NCBI GenBank assembly: GCA_039819115.1
Contig: JBCBST010000007.1
Span: forward strand, 1 to 52,753
Reading direction: 5' to 3'
Length of the DNA stretch: 52,753 nt
Source of the DNA: JBCBST01 sp039819115
GTDB lineage: Bacteria; Bacteroidota; Rhodothermia; Balneolales; Balneolaceae
Shown: piece by piece, positions 8,419 to 16,460 of the stretch
Position numbering within the stretch: the stretch's first letter is position 1
Layout: every line of letters begins with the position of its first letter
The notes under the pieces: generated by a model
Database searches by the model: none
What the model saw: only the letters and a program-made list of their open reading frames with translations
What the model was told of the DNA's origin: nothing
Program-made: the position numbers and the translations under genes

Positions 8419-8973
8419 TTGGCGCAGCCTGCACCCATTATTTCAATTAATACAGAGGAACAGATACGGAGTTTTCTCACGGAAAATGACGAAAGGGCCA
8501 TACCTCTGATTTTCAATCATTATGGTGTGGCTATGCTCAATACCATTAACAGAGTAGTTAAAGATGAATGCCTTGCCGAAGATGTATTCCAGAAAGTGAT
8601 GGTGAAGATTTGGGAACGTGGTCGTTCATATAATGCCGCTAAAGGAAGCCTATTTACCTGGTTAATCCGGATATCAAAGAATGCAGCTATAGATGAAACC
8701 AGAAGTAAAGAATTTATTCGCGACCGGAAATCCAACAGCATTGACAACTTCGTATTTAATGACGGAGCTATTCATCAGAAGAAGACTCAAGAGCGCAATG
8801 AAGGCGTTTGGGAAACGGTACATTTGTTACCTGAATCCCAACGTCTTTTAATTGATATGGCGTATTTTCAAGGTTTTACCCAGAAAGAAATTGCAGAGGA
8901 GCTCAACATGCCCCTTGGTACGGTCAAAACCAGAATGAGAAGTGCGCTTAGCCTGCTTAGAAGTTTATATTGA
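8419..8973 (+). CDS. ECF RNA polymerase sigma factor, SigK-like
   Basis: This 184-residue ECF sigma factor has sigma region 2 at about residues 35-95 (DVFQKVMVKIWERG and SLFTWLIRISKNAAIDETR). Sigma region 4 is at about 130-182, with the helix-turn-helix FTQKEIAEELNMPLGTVKTR. The start is TTG at 8419. The gene is followed by an RskA-type anti-sigma factor two bases after its stop, and then by a fasciclin protein. The same order occurs in the mycobacterial SigK-RskA-MPT70/83 module. By that analogy it directs transcription of a small regulon, probably including the fasciclin gene, when the anti-sigma factor is inactivated. No target promoter is proven here. Confidence 0.88.
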   Translation: MAQPAPIISINTEEQIRSFLTENDERAIPLIFNHYGVAMLNTINRVVKDECLAEDVFQKVMVKIWERGRSYNAAKGSLFTWLIRISKNAAIDETRSKEFIRDRKSNSIDNFVFNDGAIHQKKTQERNEGVWETVHLLPESQRLLIDMAYFQGFTQKEIAEELNMPLGTVKTRMRSALSLLRSLY

Positions 8974-8975
8974 GC

Positions 8976-9758
8976 ATGAACATAGAAGAGTACCTAAACT
9001 CTGGAATTATTGAATTGTACGTTGCCGGGATGCTTTCCGATGAAGAAAGCCTGGAAGTGGATCGGATGGCTGAGAAATACCCTGTTGTAAAGCAGGAGAT
9101 ACAGTCCATCCGTGCATCTCTTAACCAATATGCAAAACAGACGGGACGTGCACCCCGCCCCGAGTTACTGGCTTCCATACAACGCAGCTTTACAGCCGAT
9201 CGTAGAGATACTAATTCCGAATCTGGTATTGCTGATGCTATCCCGGAACCCATACCTGTCAGACGACCCTGGCTCCGGTATGCAGCAGCGGTCGCTTTGT
9301 TACTAAGCGTGGGGTTGAATGTGTACTTGTACCAGACGCTTAACTCGTCCAACGACGAATTACGAACATTGATTTCCCAAAACCAGCAAATGGCTGAAGG
9401 GATGAATAACGTTCAAAATCAGCTTTCCTTCATTCAGAGTGCCTCATACTACAAAATACCCCTTCAAGGATTACAAATAGCCCCCGAGGCGTATGCCAAT
9501 GTGTATCTGGATAAAGATACCCGGGACGTATACATACAAATTGGGGATCTACCCGTACCTCCATCGGGTCATCAATACCAGTTGTGGGCCGAAAAAGACG
9601 GGCATATGCATAATATTGGCGTGTTTCATCATAATAAACAGATCCAGCATCTTGCCGTTTTCGGCGATACGTTTGAATCACTGAATGTAACCCTTGAGGT
9701 AGAAGGCGGATCAGAAAACGCGACCGTGGAAAAAGCCTATCTATCTGGACGGATCTAA
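8976..9758 (+). CDS. Anti-sigma factor, RskA-like, single-pass membrane protein
   Basis: This protein (260 residues from ATG 8976) has a cytoplasmic N-terminal zinc-less anti-sigma domain (NIEEYLNSGIIELYVAGMLSDEE). A single transmembrane helix lies near residues 93-110 (AAAVALLLSVGLNVYLY), followed by a coiled-coil-like segment and a C-terminal RskA domain (LPVPPSGHQYQLWAEKDG). It should hold the ECF factor at the membrane and release it after proteolysis. A longer form from TTG 8970 would overlap the sigma stop codon, but the ATG two codons later matches the family start better. It is translationally coupled to the sigma gene. Confidence 0.85.
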   Translation: MNIEEYLNSGIIELYVAGMLSDEESLEVDRMAEKYPVVKQEIQSIRASLNQYAKQTGRAPRPELLASIQRSFTADRRDTNSESGIADAIPEPIPVRRPWLRYAAAVALLLSVGLNVYLYQTLNSSNDELRTLISQNQQMAEGMNNVQNQLSFIQSASYYKIPLQGLQIAPEAYANVYLDKDTRDVYIQIGDLPVPPSGHQYQLWAEKDGHMHNIGVFHHNKQIQHLAVFGDTFESLNVTLEVEGGSENATVEKAYLSGRI

Positions 9759-9883
9759 GTCTTAACAGCACGTTACGCTCGTATCAGTAGCTGTAACTCA
9801 ACTTTTTTTTCTTGTCAAAAATCCAAACAGATAACCAGTCTCGTATATCTGTTAACTTCAAACTTTAACTAACACTATTCATC

Positions 9884-10381
9884 ATGAAGTTGAATTTTCT
9901 AAAAGCCGGGTTTCTTGCTCTGGCACTATCCGTTGTATTCTCTGCCAATACGCAGGCTCAGGACAAAGATATTATAGAGTTAGCCGTTGGTACCGATGCG
10001 CTCTCCACCTTGGTTGCTGCTGTAAAAGCAGGTGGTCTTGTTGAAACGCTGCAAGGCGACGGTCCTTTCACGGTTTTTGCTCCTACCAATGATGCATTTG
10101 CAGCTCTTCCTGAGGGAACAGTAGAAATGCTGCTTAAACCAGAAAATAAGGACAAACTGGTAGCTGTACTTACCTATCACGTAGTAGCAGGTAAAGTAAT
10201 GAGCACGGATTTGAAAGACGGCATGAAAGCCAAAACAGTAAATGGCCAGGAAGCCACCATCAAACTAGGTGACGGAAAAGCCATGGTTGATGGAGCCACT
10301 GTTGTTAGTGCCGACATCAAAGCAAAAAACGGTGTAGTTCATGTGATTGATAAGGTGATTTTACCGCCGAACATGAGATAA
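9884..10381 (+). CDS. Secreted fasciclin-domain protein
   Basis: This 165-residue protein is a signal peptide (1-25, ending NTQAQ) plus one fasciclin (FAS1) domain. The H1 box is GPFTVFAPTNDAFAALP, the central segment is LTYHVVAGKVMS, and the H2-like end is NGVVHVIDKVILPP. FAS1 domains mediate adhesion and act outside the cytoplasm. Its place behind an ECF sigma/RskA pair repeats the SigK-RskA-MPT70 arrangement and suggests it is the main target of that sigma factor. The 125-base gap before it leaves room for its own promoter; TATATCTG at 9844-9851 is one base off the TAnnTTTG box. A strong terminator follows. Confidence 0.9.
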   Translation: MKLNFLKAGFLALALSVVFSANTQAQDKDIIELAVGTDALSTLVAAVKAGGLVETLQGDGPFTVFAPTNDAFAALPEGTVEMLLKPENKDKLVAVLTYHVVAGKVMSTDLKDGMKAKTVNGQEATIKLGDGKAMVDGATVVSADIKAKNGVVHVIDKVILPPNMR

Positions 10382-10402
10382 TAATGTGTATCCATCCCTA
10401 AG

Positions 10403-10434
10403 AAAGCCTGGCGCAGGAATGTGTCGGGCTTTTT
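10403..10434 (+). terminator. Rho-independent terminator after the fasciclin gene
   Basis: A 12-bp stem (10403-10414 with 10421-10432, three G-U pairs) closes a 6-base loop and ends in a T-run. It lies 22 bases after the fasciclin stop codon. Confidence 0.8.
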
Positions 10435-10505
10435 GTGTATAGTGCACATGCCTTTCTTTTCATTTGGTGTTCAACAGGTTAAACCAGTACCTCTCGGTAT
10501 CTGTT

Positions 10506-10517
10506 TACCTGCAGGTA
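10506..10517. repeat. 12-bp perfect palindrome upstream of recQ
   Basis: TACCTGCAGGTA is a perfect palindrome 108 bases before the recQ start, in a 243-base gap that otherwise holds only the fasciclin terminator. It could be an operator, but nothing identifies its binding protein. Confidence 0.25.
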
Positions 10518-10624
10518 TAAGACTCTCCCGGATAGAAACCGCCTCTGTCAAGATTATAAAACACGATCATTAAGCAGGTATATTCATAAGGAAATTAACG
10601 CCCGGTTTTCAGAACTTGCTTCTA

Positions 10625-12577
10625 ATGAACACCGAGGCGTTACTATCATCTGCACATCATAATCTGACTCACTTTTGGGGGTATCCCGACTTCAGAGAAG
10701 GGCAGGCAGAAGCTATAAAAAGTGTATTTGAGCGCAAGGATACCATGGTGCTTTTCCCTACAGGGGGAGGGAAATCCCTTTGTTACCAGGTACCTGCTAC
10801 GGTATTCAAAGGGTTAACACTAGTTATATCGCCCCTGGTTGCGCTCATGCAGGATCAGGTGGCCCAGTTAAACGATCGCGGTATTCCTTCTGCCTACATA
10901 AACAGTACGTTACCCTCTTTTGAAATTGAACAGCGGCTGGTGAATGCCCGTAACGGAATGTATAAGTTACTGTATTGTGCTCCCGAGCGTCTGAAAACCG
11001 AACGATGGCGGGCCGAGCTGAATAACCTGAACATCGATTTAATCGCGATCGATGAAGCGCATTGTATTAGTGAATGGGGGCATGATTTCAGGCCTTCGTA
11101 CCGGGATATTGTGCATGAGCTCTCATCATTACGAGGTTCAAGCTCGTGGTTGGCTTTAACGGCCACCGCCACCCCGGATGTTAAGAAGGATATGCTCGAG
11201 GTGCTCCAATTCAAAACTCCGAACGTGGTAGAACTGCCGTTTTCGCGACCTAACCTCACCTGGTGGGTTACATCTACGATGAAAAAGAGGGAAAAGATGA
11301 TTGAAAGTGTTCAAAGAGGGATAAAACAAGGAGATGGTTTAATTTATGGTGGAACACGGAAAAACTGCGAACAGTGGGCGGCCCGGTTTGGCCGGATGGG
11401 GATACCAGCCGAAGCATATCATGCCGGTTTTTCCAGTGAGGGTCGAAAAGAGATACAGCAGCGATGGATTAATGGGGAGACTCCACTGGTAGCAGCCACG
11501 AATGCCTTTGGCATGGGGATTGATAAATCAGACTGCCGGTTTGTGCTGCATGAACAAATGCCCGGATCGCTCGAAGCATACTATCAGGAAGCTGGAAGAG
11601 CCGGGCGTGATGGGAAACCTGCGTATCCTATTCTGTTCTACAAACCCAGCGATATGGATCAAATGGAAGAGAGAGTCAAACAGCAGTATCCTGATTTCAA
11701 TGAGCTGGAGCGATCCTATCAGGTTCTGTGTGATATGATGCAACTGGCAATAGGGAGTACTCAGGCGGAAGCACGTCCTTTTTCCGTTGAAGATTTCAGA
11801 GTCAGATCAACCCTTTCTAAACAAAAGGTGCAATCTGTATTACGCATTTTCCAGCAGTACGACATTATACATGTTCAAAATCAGGTACCCGCATCGGTAG
11901 AAGTTCTGTTCACGATGAGTTCCGATAACCTGGCCACATTCAAACAACGCTGCAATAATCCGGATAAGGCCGATTTTGTAGATCGATTGGAAAGGCTGTT
12001 TGGATATCGGGCGTTTTCAAACCCTATCTCATTACCTCTTCAACAGGTACTTGACCGACTTGATTTAAGTGTGAACGCCCTAACCAAAGCACTTAATGTG
12101 CTCATGAGTCATGATTTTGTGCTGCAGTTCCTCATGTTTGATGAGCGTTCGCTGATCACCCTGTTAGAATCACGACAAAAAAATGTCCCTCTTTCAAAAC
12201 CGGCTATTGAACAACGGTTTGAAATGATACTCACGAAATTGCGCCACATGAATGAGTATGCGTTAACGACAGAATGCAGGGAGGTATACTTGAGGACATA
12301 TTTTGGCGATCTGGATGCGACCCCTTGCGGAACATGTGATAATTGTATTCGAAAAGGGCGGTTACCATCCGTACCCAGCGATTCAGAATGCAACGCGGTG
12401 CTTGAGCTGGTAAAGCAGGGACCGGTAGAAGCAGAACAACTTTCCAGGCAATTCTCATGGGCAAAGCAAAAAACGAAGGTGATTGTCCGGTTCCTCATTA
12501 ACGAAGGCAAACTTAAGCCTGATCCTCACCGCCCGGGATGGCTTGTAGAAGATATCAAAGATCAGACGGTGAACTAA
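10625..12577 (+). CDS. recQ: ATP-dependent DNA helicase RecQ
   Basis: This 650-residue protein is a RecQ-family 3'-5' DNA helicase for recombination and replication-fork repair. It has motif 0 (FWGYPDFREGQ), Walker A (FPTGGGKSLCYQ), DEAH (IAIDEAHCISEWGHDFRPSY), the SAT-like TATAT motif and motif VI (YYQEAGRAGRDG). The zinc-binding subdomain is CREVY...CGTCDNC and a winged-helix region ends the protein. No HRDC domain is present. I chose ATG 10625 over the in-frame TTG nine bases earlier because it gives MNTEALLSSAHHNL. Its 3' end overlaps the convergent lipoprotein gene by 23 bases. Confidence 0.93.
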   Translation: MNTEALLSSAHHNLTHFWGYPDFREGQAEAIKSVFERKDTMVLFPTGGGKSLCYQVPATVFKGLTLVISPLVALMQDQVAQLNDRGIPSAYINSTLPSFEIEQRLVNARNGMYKLLYCAPERLKTERWRAELNNLNIDLIAIDEAHCISEWGHDFRPSYRDIVHELSSLRGSSSWLALTATATPDVKKDMLEVLQFKTPNVVELPFSRPNLTWWVTSTMKKREKMIESVQRGIKQGDGLIYGGTRKNCEQWAARFGRMGIPAEAYHAGFSSEGRKEIQQRWINGETPLVAATNAFGMGIDKSDCRFVLHEQMPGSLEAYYQEAGRAGRDGKPAYPILFYKPSDMDQMEERVKQQYPDFNELERSYQVLCDMMQLAIGSTQAEARPFSVEDFRVRSTLSKQKVQSVLRIFQQYDIIHVQNQVPASVEVLFTMSSDNLATFKQRCNNPDKADFVDRLERLFGYRAFSNPISLPLQQVLDRLDLSVNALTKALNVLMSHDFVLQFLMFDERSLITLLESRQKNVPLSKPAIEQRFEMILTKLRHMNEYALTTECREVYLRTYFGDLDATPCGTCDNCIRKGRLPSVPSDSECNAVLELVKQGPVEAEQLSRQFSWAKQKTKVIVRFLINEGKLKPDPHRPGWLVEDIKDQTVN

Positions 12578-12935
12578 GAGGATTATTGAAGTCCTCTTTG
12601 ATGCGTTCGAGAATACTGATCGCACTATCGATCCTGGTTTGTTGTGTTTCAATCTGGTTTTGATAATACCGATGTGAGCGAACAAACTGGGAATCGGAAA
12701 CAGAATACGTAGTCAGGATGTTCTCTTTAAGCGTAATAACAGAGTCTTTTCCTGCCTGTGTTATGGTGTATGTGGAAAGTACCTGAAACTCTGCCAGTAG
12801 CTGGATATACGTACCCTCCGGGATCAAATCAGAAGGTGCGGTTTCTTCGGTTTGTTCTTCACAGCCGCTGCTTACTGCAAAACAAATAAACACCAAGAAA
12901 GAGAATATCGTTATTGTAGAGTTTGGAGCTGCCAT
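12555..12935 (-). CDS. Small lipoprotein, DUF4296-like
   Basis: From ATG 12933-12935 this is 126 residues with a lipoprotein signal (IFSFLVFICFAVSSGC, lipobox cysteine in SSGC). A helical domain opens with LIPEGTYIQLLAEFQVL and ends in a coiled-coil-like segment. The pattern (IPE...LLAE.. near the N-terminus, YY..Q near the middle) resembles DUF4296, a Bacteroidota lipoprotein family of unknown role. A longer form from ATG 12971 would place extra residues before the signal peptide, so I prefer the shorter one. It overlaps the end of the hydrolase gene by 25 bases, so the two are probably cotranscribed, and it overlaps recQ tail to tail. Confidence 0.65.
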   Translation of the reverse strand: MAAPNSTITIFSFLVFICFAVSSGCEEQTEETAPSDLIPEGTYIQLLAEFQVLSTYTITQAGKDSVITLKENILTTYSVSDSQFVRSHRYYQNQIETQQTRIDSAISILERIKEDFNNPLSSPSDL

Positions 12936-13774
12936 TTTATCTGATCGATGATAAGGTTTGGATGTGACCAAGGTACGAAATGATCCATATCGGGTAGTTC
13001 TACCATATTCACGGTCGCATTCGTTAGCATAGACTTTCCAAACTCTGCATTACCGGCCGGTACTAAACGATCTTTACCTCCCTGTATGATGGAAACCGGT
13101 TGCGTGATGTTTTCCCACAGAGGCATCATGTCTTCCAGCTCTGTTTTCAGGGCCATGATCTCTTCATTTGATGAGTATAACGGCTTTGGAACAACCCAGG
13201 AGAGTATTTTATAATGAATGGGAATCTGAAACCATTTGGTTTTTTCCAGGTTGGGATCGATTGAACCAGCCACCAGAATCACTCCATCTACCAGATCAGG
13301 GAAATCAATAGCCATACGCGCAACCACGGGACCCCCATAAGAATGCCCGATTAAAATGGTTTTTTTGTCTTTATACTCATCCAGTAGTAGAGCAACAGAT
13401 GCGGCTTGCTTAATCAATGAACGTTCGGGATTTCCGGCACCGGATTTACCGAAACCGGGTCGGTCCAGTGAAATCGTTTGAACATCAGTCAGCACCTCAG
13501 GCCGGCTCATCAGTTCAGCAAAAGCATCCCAAGACCCAGGTGAACCGTGCACAAAAATAGCTATAGGTTTCGTTGTGTCGCCGGTGGCTACCGCATGGAT
13601 CTGTCTGTCTTCAAACGGGAATACCAGGTTTTTCCTTGGATACGGCGTTCGATCAAAATAGGTGGTAATTCTCTTGTCTGGGATGGAAAAGTCGACATAG
13701 TGTAAGGTAATAACCAAGACAACGAAGAGGAGGGATACAACGCCGAGCGTCCAGATGATAAACCGTGGTAGCAT
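12911..13774 (-). CDS. Membrane-anchored alpha/beta hydrolase
   Basis: From ATG 13772-13774 this is 287 residues with an N-terminal membrane anchor (IIWTLGVVSLLFVVLVITL) and an alpha/beta-hydrolase domain. The nucleophile elbow is GHSYGGP, the acid is in IIQGGKDRLVP, the histidine is in PDMDHFVPWSHP, and the oxyanion strand is VHGSPGSWDAF. The substrate is unknown; most relatives act on esters or acyl groups. An upstream in-frame ATG at 13799-13801 lies inside the lon terminator hairpin and is rejected. The terminator ends 11 bases before this start, so there is no room for a promoter between them. Confidence 0.82.
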   Translation of the reverse strand: MLPRFIIWTLGVVSLLFVVLVITLHYVDFSIPDKRITTYFDRTPYPRKNLVFPFEDRQIHAVATGDTTKPIAIFVHGSPGSWDAFAELMSRPEVLTDVQTISLDRPGFGKSGAGNPERSLIKQAASVALLLDEYKDKKTILIGHSYGGPVVARMAIDFPDLVDGVILVAGSIDPNLEKTKWFQIPIHYKILSWVVPKPLYSSNEEIMALKTELEDMMPLWENITQPVSIIQGGKDRLVPAGNAEFGKSMLTNATVNMVELPDMDHFVPWSHPNLIIDQIKWQLQTLQ

Positions 13775-13785
13775 ACCGTTAAAAT

Positions 13786-13815
13786 AAAAAAAAGCCCTCA
13801 ATGTGAGGGCTTTTT
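13786..13815. terminator. Strong lon terminator, symmetric on both strands
   Basis: AAAAAGCCCTCA (13789-13800) and TGAGGGCTTTTT (13804-13815) form a perfect 12-bp stem around a 3-base loop. On the minus strand it follows lon by 5 bases and ends in eight T. It also reads as a terminator on the plus strand. Confidence 0.85.
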
Positions 13816-13820
13816 ACAGA

Positions 13821-16352
13821 TTAAGAAATTACCGTTTCTTCGGCGGGTGTCGATTGCCCGTTCGTATCAGACACCGCTTTTTTATGCGCATCGCTTACCT
13901 TAAAAAAGACGTTCGGATCTTGTACAGGTTCTGCCTCCAGCATCAAGTCGAGTACGTTTTCCATACGTTCAAGATAGTTGATGGACAGATCACCAATGAC
14001 ATCCGTCTCAATTTCTGAAACATCTTTCTCGTTTTTCTTTGGGAGCAATACCTGTTTGATACCGGCACGTTTAGCTGCCAATACTTTCTCTTTGATTCCA
14101 CCAACCGGAAGAACAAGACCTCTTAGCGTGATCTCACCCGTAAGAGCGATTGAGCCCCTTACTTTGCGTTGAGTGAAGATAGAAGCTATGGCAGACATCA
14201 ATGAAACCCCGGCTGAAGGGCCGTCTTTTGGTACAGCACCAGCTGGTACGTGTATGTGAAGGTCCCAGTATTTGAAAGCTTCTTCCGGTATTCCAACCTG
14301 CTCTGCATGGGCTTTCAGATAGGAAATAGCCAGCATGGCCGATTCTTTCATGACATCACCAAGCTGACCGGTGATGTTCAGCTTTCCGGTTCCGCGTGAA
14401 ACGCTGGCTTCAATAAACAGGATATCGCCACCAAAGGGAGTCCATGCCAATCCGGTTGCTACACCGGGAACCATGGTCCGCTCTGCAACATCACTGAAGA
14501 ATTTTTGTTTACCCAGAAATTCTTCCACATCGGCGGGTTCAACCTCGTAGGTTTCAATTTCGCCGGATGCTACTTTAGCAGCTACACCACGGGCAATTCC
14601 ACCAATCTGCCGATCCAGGTTCCGCACTCCGGATTCACGGGTATATTCATCAATCACCTTCTTAACAGAAGTGTGCTGAATGGTGATCTGATCATCCGTA
14701 AGTCCGTTCTCCTTTGTTTGTTTAGGGATCAGATACTTGTTCGCAATCTCTGTTTTTTCCTCCAGGGTATACCCACTGATATTTATGATTTCCATACGGT
14801 CTCTGAGAGGGGCTGGAATCGTTTCAAGTGAGTTTGCGGTAGCGATAAACATCACCTTAGAGAGGTCGTACTCCAGTTCAAGGTAATTATCGCTGAAGGT
14901 GTCATTTTGTTCAGGATCCAGTACTTCCAGAAGGGCCGAAGTTGGGTCTCCGCGGTAATCAGCTCCGACTTTATCGATTTCGTCAAGCATGATGACAGGA
15001 TTACCTTTCCCGGCTTTTTTCATAGCTCGTATGATACGCCCCGGAAGTGCACCGATATACGTTCGTCTGTGTCCTCTGATTTCAGCCTCGTCCCGGATTC
15101 CACCCAGGCTGAATCGTTCAAATTCGCGATTCAAGGCTCGTGCAATAGACTTTCCAAGGGAGGTTTTACCCACGCCGGGAGGCCCGTAGAAGCATAAAAT
15201 AGGAGCCTTCATATCTTTCTTCAGCTTAAGGACGGCCAGGTATTCAATAATGCGCTTTTTTACTTTCTCCAGCCCATAATGATCTTCGTCCAGTACTTGG
15301 CGGGCATACGTCAGATCGAGTTTATCCTCGGAGTATTCTTCCCAGGGTAAATCCAAAATCCATTCCAGATAACTATGAATAATACCATAGTTTGGGGAAG
15401 CATTAGGCGTCATCTCAAGACGCTGAAGTTCTTTTTCAGCGGCTTCCTTAGCGTAGTCTGGTAACTTCTTGGTGGCTAGTTTTTCACGAAGCTTCTCAAC
15501 TTCCTGCTGTTCAGCATCTTCGCCCAGTTCTTCCTGAATGGCCTTCATTTGTTGACGCAGGTAGAATTCGCGCTGCTGATCGTCAATATCTGATTTAACT
15601 TTAGTCCTGATTTTCTCACTCATGTCCAGCACCTGAACTTCTTTTTCCAGGTGCTCCATTACTTTTTCCAGGTTCTCGGAAAATCGGGCAACCTCCAGCA
15701 ATTCCTGCTTTTCATTAACCTTCACATTCAGGTTTGATGAAATGAAGTTCAGTAAAAACGTAGGGCTGGTAATATTATCTACTGCTATCGATGCCTCTGA
15801 TGGGATATTCGGAGACAGGTTTATGATTTGAGCGGCCGTTTCTTTGATGTTGCGAACGGAAGCATCCAGTTCCAGCCCATGAATATCCATCTCCTTATTA
15901 TATGCCGTTGTTTTGGCTTTGAAATAAGGGTCTTTTTGAAGGAATTCATCCACCTGAAATACCGATTTTCCCTGGATGACGATGCTTTTACTGCCATCGG
16001 GCATTTTTATAAGCTTCAGGATTTGCGCGACCGTACCAACCGTATGTAAATCGTCAAATTCCGGATTCTCGACGTCTTCGTCTTTTTGAGTTACTACTCC
16101 AATAACCCGGTCACCTTCGTACGCTTCTTTTACCAGAGCTAAAGAGCGATCTCGCCCAACGGTAATGGGCACCACAACGCCAGGAAAAAGAACGGTATTC
16201 TTAAGAGGTAAAATGGGGAGTTCTTCAGGGACAGATGCTTCTGTTAATTCGCGTTCTTCCTCTTCACTCATTAATGGTATAGCCTGCTCAAAATCATCAA
16301 AATGATCATCGGAGCGATCTAATCTCGCAAACCGATCTGCAAAATGTTTCAT
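13821..16352 (-). CDS. lon: ATP-dependent Lon protease
   Basis: This 843-residue cytoplasmic AAA+ protease degrades damaged and regulatory proteins. It has a short acidic N-terminal extension (about 1-45), then the LAN substrate domain starting ELPILPLKNTVLFPG. A long coiled coil follows, then the AAA+ module with Walker A GPPGVGKT (about 390-397) and Walker B VIMLDEIDKVG. The protease domain has catalytic Ser713 in DGPSAGVS and Lys in GGIKEKVLAAKRAG about 43 residues later. It starts at ATG 16350-16352. A strong terminator follows. I saw no CIRCE-type heat-shock operator upstream. Confidence 0.95.
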   Translation of the reverse strand: MKHFADRFARLDRSDDHFDDFEQAIPLMSEEEERELTEASVPEELPILPLKNTVLFPGVVVPITVGRDRSLALVKEAYEGDRVIGVVTQKDEDVENPEFDDLHTVGTVAQILKLIKMPDGSKSIVIQGKSVFQVDEFLQKDPYFKAKTTAYNKEMDIHGLELDASVRNIKETAAQIINLSPNIPSEASIAVDNITSPTFLLNFISSNLNVKVNEKQELLEVARFSENLEKVMEHLEKEVQVLDMSEKIRTKVKSDIDDQQREFYLRQQMKAIQEELGEDAEQQEVEKLREKLATKKLPDYAKEAAEKELQRLEMTPNASPNYGIIHSYLEWILDLPWEEYSEDKLDLTYARQVLDEDHYGLEKVKKRIIEYLAVLKLKKDMKAPILCFYGPPGVGKTSLGKSIARALNREFERFSLGGIRDEAEIRGHRRTYIGALPGRIIRAMKKAGKGNPVIMLDEIDKVGADYRGDPTSALLEVLDPEQNDTFSDNYLELEYDLSKVMFIATANSLETIPAPLRDRMEIINISGYTLEEKTEIANKYLIPKQTKENGLTDDQITIQHTSVKKVIDEYTRESGVRNLDRQIGGIARGVAAKVASGEIETYEVEPADVEEFLGKQKFFSDVAERTMVPGVATGLAWTPFGGDILFIEASVSRGTGKLNITGQLGDVMKESAMLAISYLKAHAEQVGIPEEAFKYWDLHIHVPAGAVPKDGPSAGVSLMSAIASIFTQRKVRGSIALTGEITLRGLVLPVGGIKEKVLAAKRAGIKQVLLPKKNEKDVSEIETDVIGDLSINYLERMENVLDLMLEAEPVQDPNVFFKVSDAHKKAVSDTNGQSTPAEETVIS

Positions 16353-16429
16353 AAATAATGGTTCTATCGTTTACTGAATGACATAACGCAAAAACGAAGC
16401 CATTCGGTGTACCTGTTTTCAAGAAGATC

Positions 16430-16442
16430 AACCTGTCAGGTT
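16430..16442. repeat. Short palindrome after the DUF5723 gene
   Basis: AACCTGTCAGGTT has 6-bp arms around one base and lies 18 bases past the end of the DUF5723-like gene and 78 bases before lon. It may be a short hairpin at the 3' end or an operator for lon. There is no T-tract. Confidence 0.25.
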
Positions 16443-16460
16443 AACGGGCAATGTGGCAGT

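Noticed and set aside
13775..13801. Nine extra N-terminal residues for the alpha/beta hydrolase from ATG 13799-13801
   Set aside because: The ATG is the loop of the lon terminator hairpin; the downstream ATG at 13772-13774 directly precedes the membrane anchor.
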